From: Candidatus Rhodoblastus alkanivorans | GTDB taxonomy: Bacteria > Pseudomonadota > Alphaproteobacteria > Rhizobiales > Beijerinckiaceae | Reading direction: 5' to 3' | Assembly (NCBI RefSeq): GCF_022760755.1 | Contig: NZ_JAIVFP010000001.1 | Coordinates: 1,530,001 to 1,594,000, forward strand | Length of the DNA: 64,000 nt | Part shown: one piece after another, positions 1-9,900 of the stretch | How the letters are laid out: the number at the start of each line of letters is the position of its first letter | How positions within the stretch are numbered: the first letter of the stretch is position 1 | Program-made: the position numbers and the translations under genes | The notes under the pieces: model-generated | Databases searched by the model: none | Told to the model about the DNA's origin: nothing | The model's input: the letters and a program-made list of their open reading frames with translations, nothing else

Positions 1-1
1 C

Positions 2-91
2 GAGTTCGGCTATCCGGCCACTTCGAACTATGCCGACGACCGTTTCGTCGCCACGCTCTCCTTCGATCTGACGAGCAAGGATCTCAAGTAA
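2..91 (+). CDS. 3' end of a probable outer-membrane protein gene (partial)
   Basis: Only the last 29 codons before a TAA stop are inside the window. The residues alternate polar and hydrophobic and include RFVATLSFDL, which is what a last or next-to-last beta-strand of an outer-membrane barrel looks like. The protein does not end in the Phe typical of such barrels, so this reading is weak. A strong intrinsic terminator lies 50 bp further on. It is not glnB, the usual alphaproteobacterial neighbour upstream of glnA, because the GlnB C-terminus looks different. Confidence 0.45.
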   Translation, partial: EFGYPATSNYADDRFVATLSFDLTSKDLK

Positions 92-140
92 TCGGATCGG
101 ATCTGGTTGGGGTTCGCGCCCCGATCAAGGCGGAAATCGA

Positions 141-171
141 CGCCCGGCGCTTCGCGCCGGGCGTTTTTTTT
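141..171 (+). terminator. Intrinsic terminator after the partial upstream gene
   Basis: A perfect 10-bp stem (141-150 with 154-163) closes on a three-base loop and is followed directly by about eight T. It should end transcription of the upstream gene and insulate glnA from it. Confidence 0.9.
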
Positions 172-346
172 GGGCCTGGTCCATCCGTGCCGGACGCCGG
201 CCCTCGCCGCGAGCCTCTGCACATAATTTGGGACATGGATGACTGATTTCACAGCAATTTGCCTGCTTCATTGCGCAGGCTTTCGCTGTCGATGCTTTAG
301 GTCATGGAATTCGTTGAGAAAATTGCGATTTGCGCCGCCGGTTTTT

Positions 347-363
347 TGGCAAGCCAATTGCTT
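347..363 (+). promoter_or_regulatory. Sigma-54 (RpoN) promoter of glnA
   Basis: TGGCAAG, four bases, then TTGCTT fits the -24/-12 consensus TGGCACG-N4-TTGCW with exact GG/GC spacing. The predicted transcript starts near 373, leaving about 110 nt of leader before glnA. About 70 bp upstream is an inverted repeat (GCCTGC 261-266, GCAGGC 275-280) that could belong to an activator site, although it does not match the NtrC consensus well. Nitrogen control of glnA through RpoN/NtrC is well established in proteobacteria; its use here is inferred from the motif. Confidence 0.8.
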
Positions 364-481
364 AAGCGTAAGGCCAGATTTGCATGAGTTCGCACCAGCG
401 GAAATCCTGCATCGACTGCATCCGCCTTCATAGCCGGCCAAGAAATCCCCAAAACCAGGTTCATCAACAAGAGGCGCTTCA

Positions 482-1891
482 ATGACGACTGCCAAGGACG
501 TTCTTAAAAGGATCAAGGACGAAGACATCAAATATGTCGACCTCCGCTTCACCGACCCGCGCGGCAAATGGCAGCATGTGACCTTCGACATCGCCCTCGT
601 GGACGAGGAGATGTTCTCGGAAGGCACGATGTTCGACGGTTCGTCCATCGCCGGCTGGAAGGCGATCAACGAATCCGACATGAAGCTCATGCCCGATCCG
701 GCCACCGCGACGATCGACCCCTTCTTCTCGGCTTCGACTCTCTCGATCGTCTGCGACGTTCTCGAACCGATGACCGGCGAACCCTATAACCGCGATCCGC
801 GCGGCATCGCCAAGAAGGCGGAAGCCTATCTCAAGAACACCGGCATCGGCGACACCGCTTTTTTCGGCCCGGAAGCCGAATTCTTCGTATTCGACGACGT
901 GCGCTTCAGCGCCGATCCCTACAACACCGGCTTCGCCCTCGATTCCTCCGAACTGCCGACGAATGCCGACACCGCCTATGAAGGCGGCAACCTCGGCCAC
1001 CGCGTCCGCACCAAGGGCGGCTATTTCCCGGTCCCGCCGGTCGACTCGCTCCAGGACATTCGCGGCGAGATGCTTGCGGCCATGGCGGCGATGGGCGTCA
1101 ATGTCGAGAAGCACCACCACGAGGTCGCCTCGGCCCAGCACGAACTCGGCATGAAGTTCGGCACCCTGACGACCATGGCCGATCATCTCCAGATCTATAA
1201 ATACGCCATCCACCAGGTTGCTCACGCCCATGGCAAGACCGCGACCTTCATGCCGAAGCCGGTCTATGGCGACAACGGTTCGGGCATGCATGTCCACCAG
1301 TCGATCTGGAAGGCCGGCAAGCCGGTGATGGCGGGCGACAAATACGCCGACCTCAGCCAGGAATGCCTGTACTATATCGGCGGCATCATCAAGCACGCCA
1401 AGGCGCTGAACGCCTTCACCAACCCGTCGACCAATTCCTACAAGCGTCTGGTCCCGGGCTTCGAGGCGCCGGTTCTTCTGGCCTATTCGGCCCGCAACCG
1501 CTCGGCGTCCTGCCGCATTCCGTGGACCAACAATCCCAAGGCCAAGCGCATCGAGGTTCGCTTCCCCGATCCGACCGCCAATCCCTATCTCGCTTTCTCG
1601 GCCATGCTGATGGCCGGCCTCGACGGCATCGTGAACAAGATCGATCCCGGCGCCGCGATGGACAAGGACCTCTACGACCTGCCGCCGCGCGAACTGAAGA
1701 AGATCCCGACGGTGTGCGGCTCCTTGCGCGAGGCGCTCGCCAGCCTCGACAAGGACCGCAACTTCCTGACCGCCGGCGACGTGTTCAACGACGACTTCAT
1801 CGACAGCTATATCGAGCTGAAGATGCAGGACGTCTATCGCATGGAAATGACGCCGCACCCGGTCGAATTCGACATGTATTATTCCTACTGA
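482..1891 (+). CDS. glnA: Glutamine synthetase type I
   Basis: Makes glutamine from glutamate, ammonia and ATP in the cytoplasm and is the entry point for ammonium assimilation. The 469 residues match the usual length of GSI subunits, which form dodecamers. Visible family features are the N-terminal beta-grasp segment with [10 protein letters not shown], the catalytic [12 protein letters not shown] and [10 protein letters not shown] motifs, the ATP-binding [10 protein letters not shown] segment, and a likely adenylylation tyrosine at 398 in [11 protein letters not shown], which puts it in the regulated GSI-beta group. The start is preceded by AGAGG. Unlike the common alphaproteobacterial arrangement, no glnB gene precedes it; it has its own sigma-54 promoter and its own terminator. 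Confidence 0.98.
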   Translation: MTTAKDVLKRIKDEDIKYVDLRFTDPRGKWQHVTFDIALVDEEMFSEGTMFDGSSIAGWKAINESDMKLMPDPATATIDPFFSASTLSIVCDVLEPMTGEPYNRDPRGIAKKAEAYLKNTGIGDTAFFGPEAEFFVFDDVRFSADPYNTGFALDSSELPTNADTAYEGGNLGHRVRTKGGYFPVPPVDSLQDIRGEMLAAMAAMGVNVEKHHHEVASAQHELGMKFGTLTTMADHLQIYKYAIHQVAHAHGKTATFMPKPVYGDNGSGMHVHQSIWKAGKPVMAGDKYADLSQECLYYIGGIIKHAKALNAFTNPSTNSYKRLVPGFEAPVLLAYSARNRSASCRIPWTNNPKAKRIEVRFPDPTANPYLAFSAMLMAGLDGIVNKIDPGAAMDKDLYDLPPRELKKIPTVCGSLREALASLDKDRNFLTAGDVFNDDFIDSYIELKMQDVYRMEMTPHPVEFDMYYSY

Positions 1892-1913
1892 ACTCCTGCT
1901 CGGAACAGACGAA

Positions 1914-1940
1914 GGGCGGCCGGTTCGGCCGCCCTTTTTT
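1914..1940 (+). terminator. Intrinsic terminator of glnA
   Basis: An 8-bp GC stem (1914-1921 with 1927-1934), a five-base loop and a run of six T sit 22 bp after the glnA stop codon. Confidence 0.92.
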
Positions 1941-1993
1941 GCTGGCGCCGCTGGCGCGCAAATTGACGAACCGGCGCGGCCCTGTCACCATCA

Positions 1994-3739
1994 ATGGAAA
2001 CGCCTCGCGAAGTCGAAATTATGCAAGAACAAGCCGGCTGGTGGCGGTGGGCGCCCGGGCTTCTGCTTCTCCGCAATTATCAAGCCTCATGGCTGGCCCA
2101 TGACATTGTCGCCGGATTGGCGCTTTCGGCCATGCTGGCGCCGGTCGGCATAGCCTATGCCGTCGCTTCTGGCGTGCCCGGCATTTACGGCCTTTACGCC
2201 ACCATCGCGCCGCTGCTGGCCTATGCCTTGTTCGGCCCCAGCCGCATTCTGGTGCTCGGGCCGGATTCCTCGCTCGCCGCAATCATTCTGGGCGTCGTCC
2301 TGCCACTGTCCGGCGGGGACCCGTCGCGCGCGGCGACGATCGCGAGCCTGATGGCGCTTGTCTCGGGCCTCGTCTGCGTCCTGGCCGGCGCCGCGCGGCT
2401 CGGCTTCGTGACCGAACTGCTCTCCAAGCCCATCCGCTATGGCTACATGAACGGCATCGCGCTCACCGTTCTGGTCAGCCAATTGCCGAAGCTGTTTGGA
2501 TTTTCGGTAGAGGCCGAGGGGCCTTTGCGGCGATCCTGGGCGATCGTTCAGGCCATTGCGCGGGGCGAGACGAATTGGGCGGCCCTCGTCGTCGGCGCCG
2601 GCGTGCTTGCCGTGATCCTGACGCTCAGGCCTCACAAGCGTGTTCCTGGCGTGCTGATCGCCGTCGTCGGCGCGATTCTGATCGTCGGCGCATTCGGAAT
2701 GGACGATCGTTACGGCGTGTCGGTCCTCGGCGCACTGCCGCGCGGTTTGCCGGCTTTCTCGATTCCCCGCGTCGAACTGGCCGCCCTTCCCGACATTCTC
2801 GCCGGCGGCGTCGCCGTGGCGCTGGTCGCCTTCGCCGACACCAGCGTTTTGTCGCGCGCCTATGCCGCGCGACTCGGCCAGAAGGTCGATCCGAACCAGG
2901 AAATGATTGGCCTCGGCGCGGCCAATCTCGTGTCGGGGTTCTTCCAGGGCTTTCCGATCAGCAGCAGTTCCTCGCGCACGCCGGTCGCCGAGGCCGCGGG
3001 CGCCAAGACGCAGCTGGCCAGCGTCGTGGGGGCGCTGGCGCTGGCGGCGTTGCTCGTGCTTGCGCCCAATTTGCTGGAAAAGCTCCCCAATTCGGCTTTG
3101 GCCGCCGTGGTGATCGCGTCGGCGCTGGGGCTTTTCGAGTTCGAGGATCTCGTTCGAATCTATCGCATTCAGCCTTGGGAATTCTGGCTGTCGATGGTCT
3201 GTTTCGCCGGCGTCGCGGTTCTCGGCGCGATCCCCGGCATCGGCCTTGCCGTGGTCATCGCGGTGATCGAGTTCCTTTGGGACGGCTGGCGCCCGCATTC
3301 CGCGATTCTGGGACGCGCGCAGGGCCTCAAGGGCTATCACGACGTCGAGCGCTATCCGGATGCGCGTCAAATTCCGGGACTGGTGCTGTTTCGCTGGGAC
3401 GCTCCGCTGTTTTTCGCCAATGCGGAATTCTTTCGCGAGCGCGCGCTCGCGGCCGTGGCGCAAGCGCCGCAGCCTGCCCGCTGGCTCGTCATCGCGGCCG
3501 AGCCCGTGACCAGCGTGGACGTCACCGCCGCCGACGTGCTCGCCGAACTGGACCGGGCGCTGCTGGCGCAAGGCGTCGAACTCTGCTTCGCCGAACTGAA
3601 GGACCCGGTGAAGGACAAGCTCAAACGTTTCGGCCTTTTCGCGCAATTCGGCGCGGGCAATTTCTTCCCGACGGTCGGCGCGGCCGTCTCGGCCTATCTC
3701 GACGTCTATGACGTCGATTGGGTGGACTGGGAGAATTGA
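1994..3739 (+). CDS. SulP-family inorganic anion transporter with STAS domain
   Basis: A 581-residue inner-membrane permease of the SLC26/SulP family, which carries sulfate, bicarbonate or other anions by proton or sodium symport or exchange. The first 420 residues are a run of hydrophobic helices with the family signature around GLYATIAPLLAYALFGPSRIL and the later FQGFPISSSSSRTPVAEAAG. The last 130 residues form a cytoplasmic STAS domain (LVLFRWDAPLFFANAEFF). No Shine-Dalgarno sequence is clear at this ATG; an in-frame ATG at 2021 could be the true start. It stands alone, and nothing nearby tells which anion is carried. Confidence 0.9.
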   Translation: METPREVEIMQEQAGWWRWAPGLLLLRNYQASWLAHDIVAGLALSAMLAPVGIAYAVASGVPGIYGLYATIAPLLAYALFGPSRILVLGPDSSLAAIILGVVLPLSGGDPSRAATIASLMALVSGLVCVLAGAARLGFVTELLSKPIRYGYMNGIALTVLVSQLPKLFGFSVEAEGPLRRSWAIVQAIARGETNWAALVVGAGVLAVILTLRPHKRVPGVLIAVVGAILIVGAFGMDDRYGVSVLGALPRGLPAFSIPRVELAALPDILAGGVAVALVAFADTSVLSRAYAARLGQKVDPNQEMIGLGAANLVSGFFQGFPISSSSSRTPVAEAAGAKTQLASVVGALALAALLVLAPNLLEKLPNSALAAVVIASALGLFEFEDLVRIYRIQPWEFWLSMVCFAGVAVLGAIPGIGLAVVIAVIEFLWDGWRPHSAILGRAQGLKGYHDVERYPDARQIPGLVLFRWDAPLFFANAEFFRERALAAVAQAPQPARWLVIAAEPVTSVDVTAADVLAELDRALLAQGVELCFAELKDPVKDKLKRFGLFAQFGAGNFFPTVGAAVSAYLDVYDVDWVDWEN

Positions 3740-3754
3740 GAAATTCCCCCCGTC

Positions 3755-5059
3755 CTATTTCGTCGTCTCGCCCAGGATTTGCCGCCGCCGTTCGGCGATC
3801 ATGCGGCCGAGATAATCGACCGCCAGCGCGATCGGCGCTGTCTTCTGCTCTTCCAGATTTCCCTGGACAACGTCCTGCGAAAAGCGTTCGACCGCCGCGT
3901 CGATCCCGGCGTGAATGCGGTCGAGATCCTCGTTGGTGGTCGCGGCCTTGATCAGGCCGATCACCTCCGGCACTTTGGCCAGCAGGCTCTCGCTCGTCTC
4001 CTTCGCGCGCATGAAGCCGAGATAGCGCAAAACCGCCAGAATGCCCGAGCCGAGTGCACCGAGCAGCAGCGGGCCGTAATAAAGCCAGTCGCCATATTGC
4101 TCCAGCAAGGTGGTTTCCTCGCCGTCATAATAGGCCTGGGCGCCGGGATGGATCGGAATGGTGGCGTCCTTGTCCGTGCTCGCCGACTTGATCAGATTGG
4201 CGATGGCGGAATCCTCGGCGATGCGCTGGCGATTCTCGAACAGGTTTCGTGTGAGCGCGCCGATGGTTCGATTGGAGATTCGGCGGTCGGCGACGAGCAT
4301 GATCGGGACGCGCAGGGTCGAGACCTCTTCCTCCGGCAGCGGCGGCCGGCCGCCGAACAGGCCCGCCGCGATTTCCTCCGTTTCATAAGCCGGCGCGGCT
4401 TCGACGATGGCGTCATTGTCGTCGATCGCAACGAATTCGAGTTTTTTTCCGACCGCGCGCCGGACCGCCGCCCAGGATTCTCCGACCTTGGCGCTGCGGG
4501 TGGTCGGCGCGACGAACAGGAGAGCGTTCGCCTTGCCCGCGCGGAAGGCGGCGGCGATGGCCGAGGCGGCCGACGGCAGATCGACCACGCGCACGTCGGC
4601 GCGGTAATGGCGGGTCAAAGTCGCGATCAGGGCTTCATTGGCGCCGGGCGATCCGATCACGCCGAGGCTCTTGCCCTTGAGCTGGCCAAAATTGTCGATC
4701 GCGGGCTTTGCCGGCGCGACGATGACGACCGGATCGCTGTGCAGCAGGGCGACGGCTCGGACGCGTTCCGATACCGGGAGGTCGGCGCGCGTCACCGCGA
4801 GCCTGGCCTCGCCGCTTTTCAACTTGGCAAGCGATTCGACCGGGCCGGCGGTCTCCAGGACCTTGAGGCGGACGCCCGCGTCGCGATCCGCCAGCGCCCG
4901 GCTCCAGGCTTCGACGAAATCGAAATCGTCATATCCCGGCGGGCCGACCGCGATGGTCAGGATTTTGGGCTGAGTCAAGGCGCGCCAAGCCGCCATGCCT
5001 GCGCCCAAGGCGAGCAGAAGCCCCGCGAGCGCGAACAGCCGTCGCGAGAAATTGCTCAA
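3755..5059 (-). CDS. TAXI-family TRAP transporter solute-binding protein, membrane-anchored
   Basis: A 434-residue protein with an N-terminal membrane segment (residues 7-27), then a TAXI-type periplasmic binding fold (ILTIAVGPPGYDDFDFVEAWSRAL; GVIGSPGANEALIATL). A second membrane helix lies near residues 325-345, followed by an 85-residue charged tail. Classical TAXI proteins deliver substrate to a fused DctQM permease; none is encoded here, and the extra helix plus tail suggests a sensor or tethered receptor instead. The start is TTG, chosen because GGAGGGG lies five bases upstream; the nearby ATG is out of frame. It is 31 bp downstream of a small conserved gene on the same strand and is probably cotranscribed with it. 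Confidence 0.82.
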   Translation of the reverse strand: MSNFSRRLFALAGLLLALGAGMAAWRALTQPKILTIAVGPPGYDDFDFVEAWSRALADRDAGVRLKVLETAGPVESLAKLKSGEARLAVTRADLPVSERVRAVALLHSDPVVIVAPAKPAIDNFGQLKGKSLGVIGSPGANEALIATLTRHYRADVRVVDLPSAASAIAAAFRAGKANALLFVAPTTRSAKVGESWAAVRRAVGKKLEFVAIDDNDAIVEAAPAYETEEIAAGLFGGRPPLPEEEVSTLRVPIMLVADRRISNRTIGALTRNLFENRQRIAEDSAIANLIKSASTDKDATIPIHPGAQAYYDGEETTLLEQYGDWLYYGPLLLGALGSGILAVLRYLGFMRAKETSESLLAKVPEVIGLIKAATTNEDLDRIHAGIDAAVERFSQDVVQGNLEEQKTAPIALAVDYLGRMIAERRRQILGETTK

Positions 5060-5090
5060 TCATCCCCTCCGACGCCGCCGCCGGCCCCGC

Positions 5091-5567
5091 TCATTTCCAC
5101 GACAGGTAAAGACCGACGTCGCCCGGCACGCCCTCCGGCCAGTCGACGATCAACGCCTTGAGCTGATAGCCGAGCGGCTGGAGCTTTTCCTTCCAGGTCA
5201 GATAGGCTTGGCGGGGCAGGCCCTGCAAAGTCTCCGGCCAGTCCGGCTCTGCCATGTTGATGGCGCGGCCATGGTCGGAGCAAAGCTCGGAGGGGAAGCG
5301 GCCGATGAGCATCTCGGTCTGGCCGCCTTCCGCCGTCGCCTTGACGCGTAAGGTGAAGGCGCGGAGCCGCTCCGGGCTGATCGGCTGGTCGGATTTGAGT
5401 CGCTGCAACAATTCCTCCTTGGCTTTTTCCGCCCGACCCATCGACTCCACCGATTTCTTGGCCTTGGCCATTTCGACTTCGGTGACATAAGCCTTCAGTT
5501 CCTTGACCGACATGAAAATGTCGTCGTCGGAAAGGTTGTCGAGGCTCGACTTGTTCTTGTCGGTCAT
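5091..5567 (-). CDS. Conserved protein, stand-alone version of the C-terminal domain of the CBS protein at 24.4-25.4 kb
   Basis: A 158-residue soluble protein of unknown function. The N-terminal half is charged and probably helical; the C-terminal half carries the pattern FPxxLCxDxGRAIN, DWP, PLG and PGD. By eye, 33 of about 75 C-terminal residues are identical to the end of the CBS-domain protein ending at 25442, and the similarity extends upstream through a shared ELKA...AKA helix. The start at 5567 is preceded by GGGAGAG; a longer reading to 5603 has no such site. It lies upstream of the TAXI protein gene in the same direction, so a joint role in sensing is possible but unproven. Confidence 0.85.
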   Translation of the reverse strand: MTDKNKSSLDNLSDDDIFMSVKELKAYVTEVEMAKAKKSVESMGRAEKAKEELLQRLKSDQPISPERLRAFTLRVKATAEGGQTEMLIGRFPSELCSDHGRAINMAEPDWPETLQGLPRQAYLTWKEKLQPLGYQLKALIVDWPEGVPGDVGLYLSWK

Positions 5568-5828
5568 TTTTGGCTCTCCCCTGCCTGGGCGCGGCCTGGC
5601 CACGCGTGAGTCCCCTCGCGCAAGTCCGAACGTGACGCTTGCCGGTTGAGGGTATTCCAGCTAGTCAATAGCAGCAATGACGTCGGTCAAAGGTCAACCC
5701 CGCCGTTTTTCCTGGGGCGCAGTCTTAAAGGTGAAGGATCGATGGTCTAGATTCCCCGCCCGGACGGCCAAAAGCTGATTCGCCGCTCGTCCCGGGCGCA
5801 CCAAAGATTTGACGGAGGAAGACGATCC

Positions 5829-6983
5829 ATGGCTGCTTGTTCTTGCCTCATGAACGTTTCCTCCGCGTCGAGGGCGGGCGCGTTCGCCCTTGCGCTCGCC
5901 TTTCTCGCCTTTTCCGGCGCCGCCCAGGCCCAGGCCCAGGCCCAGGCCCAGGCCCAGGCCCAGGCGCCGGTGCGGGTCGGCGTCGTCCCGGCCGAAAAGA
6001 AGGAAGTCACCAAGGGCGCCGAATTTGTCGGCCGGGCGGACGCGGTCGAAAAGGTCGAAATCCGCGCGCGGGTGAAAGGCTATCTGCAGGCCGTCCTGTT
6101 CAAGGAAGGCCAGGCGGTCAAGGTCGGCGAGCCCTTGTTCGAGATCGAGCCCGACCTGTTCAAGGCCGATGTCGAACAGGCGCAGGGCGCGTTGGGGCGC
6201 GCCGAGGCCTCGAAGACGCTTGCGGAAATCCAGCTGAAGCGCGCCGAGGAGTTGCTCGCCAAACAGGCCGGCACGGCGGTGCAGCGCGACCAGGCGGCGG
6301 CCTCGGACAAGCAGGCCGGCGGCGCCGTGCTCAGCGCGCGCGCCAATCTCGACACCGCCAAGATCAATCTCGGTTATGCGTCGATCGTCTCGCCGATCAA
6401 CGGCCGCATCGGCCTGACCAATGTGACGGCGGGTAATGTCGTCGGTCCGGACAGCGGCGTGCTGGCGACCATCGTCAGCGAAGACCCGATTTATGTGACC
6501 TTCCCGGTCAGCCAGCGCGAATTCATGCGGGTGACGGGCGACGCCAAGACCACACTGGACAATGCCGGCGCCACGCTGATCTTCGCCGACGGTTCGACTT
6601 ATGCGCAGACCGGCAAGGTGGACTTCGTGGATGTCAAGGTCGATCGCTCGACCGACACCATCACCCTGCGCGCGGTTTTTCCCAATCCCGACGGGGTCCT
6701 GCGGGACGGCCAGCTCGTGCGCGTGCAATTGGCGAGCGACAAGCCTAAAGCTGAGATCGTCGTGCCGCAGGCCGCGCTGCTCGCCGACAAGGACGGCGTC
6801 TATGTCTTCGTCGTCGAGGACGGCAAGGCCATGGTGCGGCGGATCAAGACCGGCGTGGAAACCGGCAGCGACGTCGTCGCCGCGAGCGGCCTTTCGCAGG
6901 GCGACATGGTCATCGTCGAGGGCCTGAACAATGTCCGGCCGGGCGCCCCGGTCACCGCCTCTCCCGTCCAGAGCCGGAGCTGA
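5829..6983 (+). CDS. RND efflux periplasmic adaptor (HlyD/AcrA family)
   Basis: The membrane-fusion subunit that links an inner-membrane RND pump to an outer-membrane channel. 384 residues: signal sequence to about residue 31, then an Ala-Gln repeat (32-45), the N-terminal lipoyl half ([20 protein letters not shown]), an alpha-helical hairpin, the second lipoyl half ([19 protein letters not shown]), and the beta-barrel and membrane-proximal domains. GGAGGAAG precedes the first ATG; a second ATG at 5850 would also keep the signal peptide. The pump gene starts four bases after its stop. No regulator or outer-membrane channel gene is adjacent. Confidence 0.95.
   Translation: MAACSCLMNVSSASRAGAFALALAFLAFSGAAQAQAQAQAQAQAQAPVRVGVVPAEKKEVTKGAEFVGRADAVEKVEIRARVKGYLQAVLFKEGQAVKVGEPLFEIEPDLFKADVEQAQGALGRAEASKTLAEIQLKRAEELLAKQAGTAVQRDQAAASDKQAGGAVLSARANLDTAKINLGYASIVSPINGRIGLTNVTAGNVVGPDSGVLATIVSEDPIYVTFPVSQREFMRVTGDAKTTLDNAGATLIFADGSTYAQTGKVDFVDVKVDRSTDTITLRAVFPNPDGVLRDGQLVRVQLASDKPKAEIVVPQAALLADKDGVYVFVVEDGKAMVRRIKTGVETGSDVVAASGLSQGDMVIVEGLNNVRPGAPVTASPVQSRS
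5922..5963 (+). repeat. Seven tandem copies of GCCCAG at the signal-peptide cleavage region
   Basis: Seven perfect copies of a 6-bp unit encode (Ala-Gln)7 at residues 32-45 of the RND adaptor. Because the unit is a multiple of three, slippage changes length without a frameshift. AxA-type signal peptidase sites occur throughout. Confidence 0.95.
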
Positions 6984-6987
6984 CGGC

Positions 6988-9900
6988 ATGATCTCCGCCA
7001 TTTTCGTTGATCGGCCGCGCCTCGCCATCGTCATCGCGATCGTCACGACCATCGCCGGCTTGCTGGCCCTGATGTCGATCCCGCTCGCGCAATATCCCGA
7101 CATCGTGCCGCCGCAGGTTTCGGTGACGACCTTCTATCCCGGCGCCAGCGCCAAGGTGGTCGAGTCCACAGTCGCCCAGCCGATCGAGGCCCAGGTCGTC
7201 GGCGTCGACAAGGCGATCTATATGAAGAGCGTGAGCGGCGACGACGGCAGCTACACGCTCACAGTGTCCTTCGAGCTTGGGACCAATCCCGACATCAACG
7301 CGGTCAATGTCAACAATCGCGTCCAGATCGCCTTGGCGCAGCTGCCGCCGGAGGTCCAGAAACAGGGCGTCGTCGTCAAGAAGAAATCCTCGGCCCTGCT
7401 CGGCGTGATCGCCGTCTATTCGCCCAAGGGCACGCGGAATCCGCTCTTTCTGTCGAATTTCGTCACCATCAACCTGCTCGACCAGATCAGGAGCACGCCG
7501 GGCGTCGGCGACGCCACATTGTGGGGTCCGCAGGATTACGCCATGCGCGTGTGGGTCCATACCGACCGCCTGACCGGCCTCGGCCTCACCACCGCCGACG
7601 TCATCAACGCCATCCAGGGGCAGAACGTCCAGGCCGCGGTGGGGCGCATCGGCGCGCGGCCGGTGAACAACGACCAGCAGCTTCAACTCAATATCCAGAC
7701 CAAGGGCCGGCTGACCTCGGTCGAGGATTTCGAGAACATCATCATCCGCACCCAGCCCGACGGCTCGATCCTGCGGCTGAAGGACATCGCCCGGGTCGAG
7801 CTCGGCGCCGCCAATCTCGACCGCGACACTTATCTCAACGGCGCGCCCGCCGCGGCCATCGCCATTTATCAAACGCCGGGGGCCAACGCCCTGACCACGC
7901 TTGTCGCGGTGAAGAAGCAGATCACGGCGCTCGAAAAGACTTTTCCGGACGACGTCGCCTGGAAGGTCACTTATGATCCGACGGTTTTCGTGACCGACAC
8001 CATTCACGAAGTGCAGAAGACGCTGATCGAGGCCTTCGTGCTGGTCGTGATCGTCGTCTTCCTGTTCCTCGGCAGCGTACGGGCGACGCTGATCCCGACG
8101 CTCGCCGTGCCCGTCAGCCTGATCGGCGCCTTCATCGCGCTGAAAGCGGTCGGCTATTCGGCCAATACGGTGTCGCTGCTCGCGGTGGTGCTCGCCATCG
8201 GCATCGTGGTGGACGACGCCATCGTCGTGGTTGAAAACGTCGAGCGCGTGATGGAGGAAAATCCGGACATGACGCCCGCCGAGGCCACCAAGAAGGCCAT
8301 GGCGGAGATCACCGCGCCGATCATCGCCATTACTCTGGTTCTGATGTCCGTCTTCGTCCCGGTCGCCTTCATTCCCGGCATTTCCGGCGAATTGTTCCGC
8401 CAGTTCGCGGTGACCGTCTCGGTGGCCATGCTGCTGTCGGCTATCAACGCCCTCACCCTGTCGCCCGCGCTGTGCGGCGTGCTGCTGAAGCGCCATCATG
8501 GTCCGCGCAGAGGCGTCGTCGGCTGGGTCATGCGCGCGATCGACTGGGTCCGCGACCGCTATGGCGCCGTCGTCGGCCGGCTGGTGCGGGTTTCGATCGT
8601 CGGCCTCTTGATGGTCGCGGTCGCCAGCGCCGGGGTCTGGGCGCTCGCCAAGAAGACGCCGACCGGCTTCCTGCCCGAGGACGACCAGGGCGCCTTTTTC
8701 GTCGTCGCCCAATTGCCCGGCGGCGCCTCGCTGTCGCGCACCAATGACGTCGTGCGCCAGGCCGAGACGATATTGAAAGGGGAGGAAACGGTCGCGGATT
8801 ACACTTCGGTCGTCGGCCTCAATTTCATCGATTCCTATTCGCAGCCCAACGCCGCCTTCATCGTGGTCACATTGAAGCCGTTCGAGGAGCGCAAGGGGCG
8901 TGAAGAATCCGCCTCGGCGCTCATCAAGCGGCTCGGCCAGAAATTCGCCGGCATCGCCGGCGGCACGGTGGTCGCTTTGGCTCCGCCGCCAATCATCGGC
9001 CTCGGCACCGGCGGCGGCTTCACTTACGTCGTCAAGGAAAACGCGGGCTCCGATCCCAAGGCTCTGGCGCAGGCCCTGCGCGGCCTGACCATCGCCGCCA
9101 ATCAGGATCCCAGGCTCAACCGCGTCTTCACCACTTTCTCGGCGAGCAATCCGTCGATCTATCTCGATATCGACCGCGACAAGGCGCAGATTCTCGGCGT
9201 CCCGCTCAACACCGTGTTCCAGTCGCTCCAGGCCTCGCTCGGCGGCTATTTCGTCAACAATATGAACATGTTCGGGCGTACCTGGCAGGTCCAGGTCCAA
9301 GCCGAGGCTTCAGATCGCGACAGCGTGGACGACATTTACCGGATCAATGTCCGCTCAAACGACGGCAAGATGATCCCGCTGCGCAGCCTTGCCGAAATCA
9401 AACCCGTGGTCGGTCCGCCGGCGATCATCCGTTACAACAATCGCACCGCGGCCACGGTGCAGGGCGGGCCGGCGGCGGGCGTCTCCTCCGGACAGGCGCT
9501 GGCGGCGATGGAGGCGGTCGCGGCCAAGACCCTTCCCGCCGGCTATTCCGGCGAATGGACCGACACCGCCTTCCAGGAGAAGCGGGCGGAAGGCAAGACC
9601 GCGATCATTCTCGGCTTTGCGATTCTATTCGCCTATCTGTTCCTCGTCGGCCTTTACGAGAGCTGGACCATTCCGGTCCCGGTCCTGCTCTCGGTGTCGA
9701 TCGGCGTGTTCGGCTCCTTCCTCTTCATCCTGCTTGGCGGCCTGACGCTCGATCTCTACGGACAGATCGGCATGGTCGTGCTGATCGGCCTCGCGGCGAA
9801 AAACGGCATTCTCATCGTCGAATTCGCCAAGGAGCAGCGCGAGCGCGGCGTGGAGCTGCTGGAAGCCGCGACCGAAGGCGCGCGCCTGCGCTTCCGTCCG

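Noticed and set aside
261-280. Inverted repeat before glnA considered as an NtrC site
   Set aside because: Arms are GCCTGC/GCAGGC with eight bases between, which does not fit TGC-N11-GCA; kept only as a remark under the promoter.
2087-3646. 519-codon frame antisense to the SulP transporter
   Set aside because: Shadow of a well-supported gene; no signal of its own.
5922-5963. Short tandem repeat considered as a CRISPR array
   Set aside because: Six-base units with no spacers inside a gene; no cas genes. No CRISPR array was seen anywhere in the window.
6952-9300. 782-codon open frame antisense to the RND pump
   Set aside because: It mirrors the coding frame of a clear AcrB homologue; its translation is rich in His, Arg, Asp and Gly with no domain, as expected of a GC-rich shadow frame.
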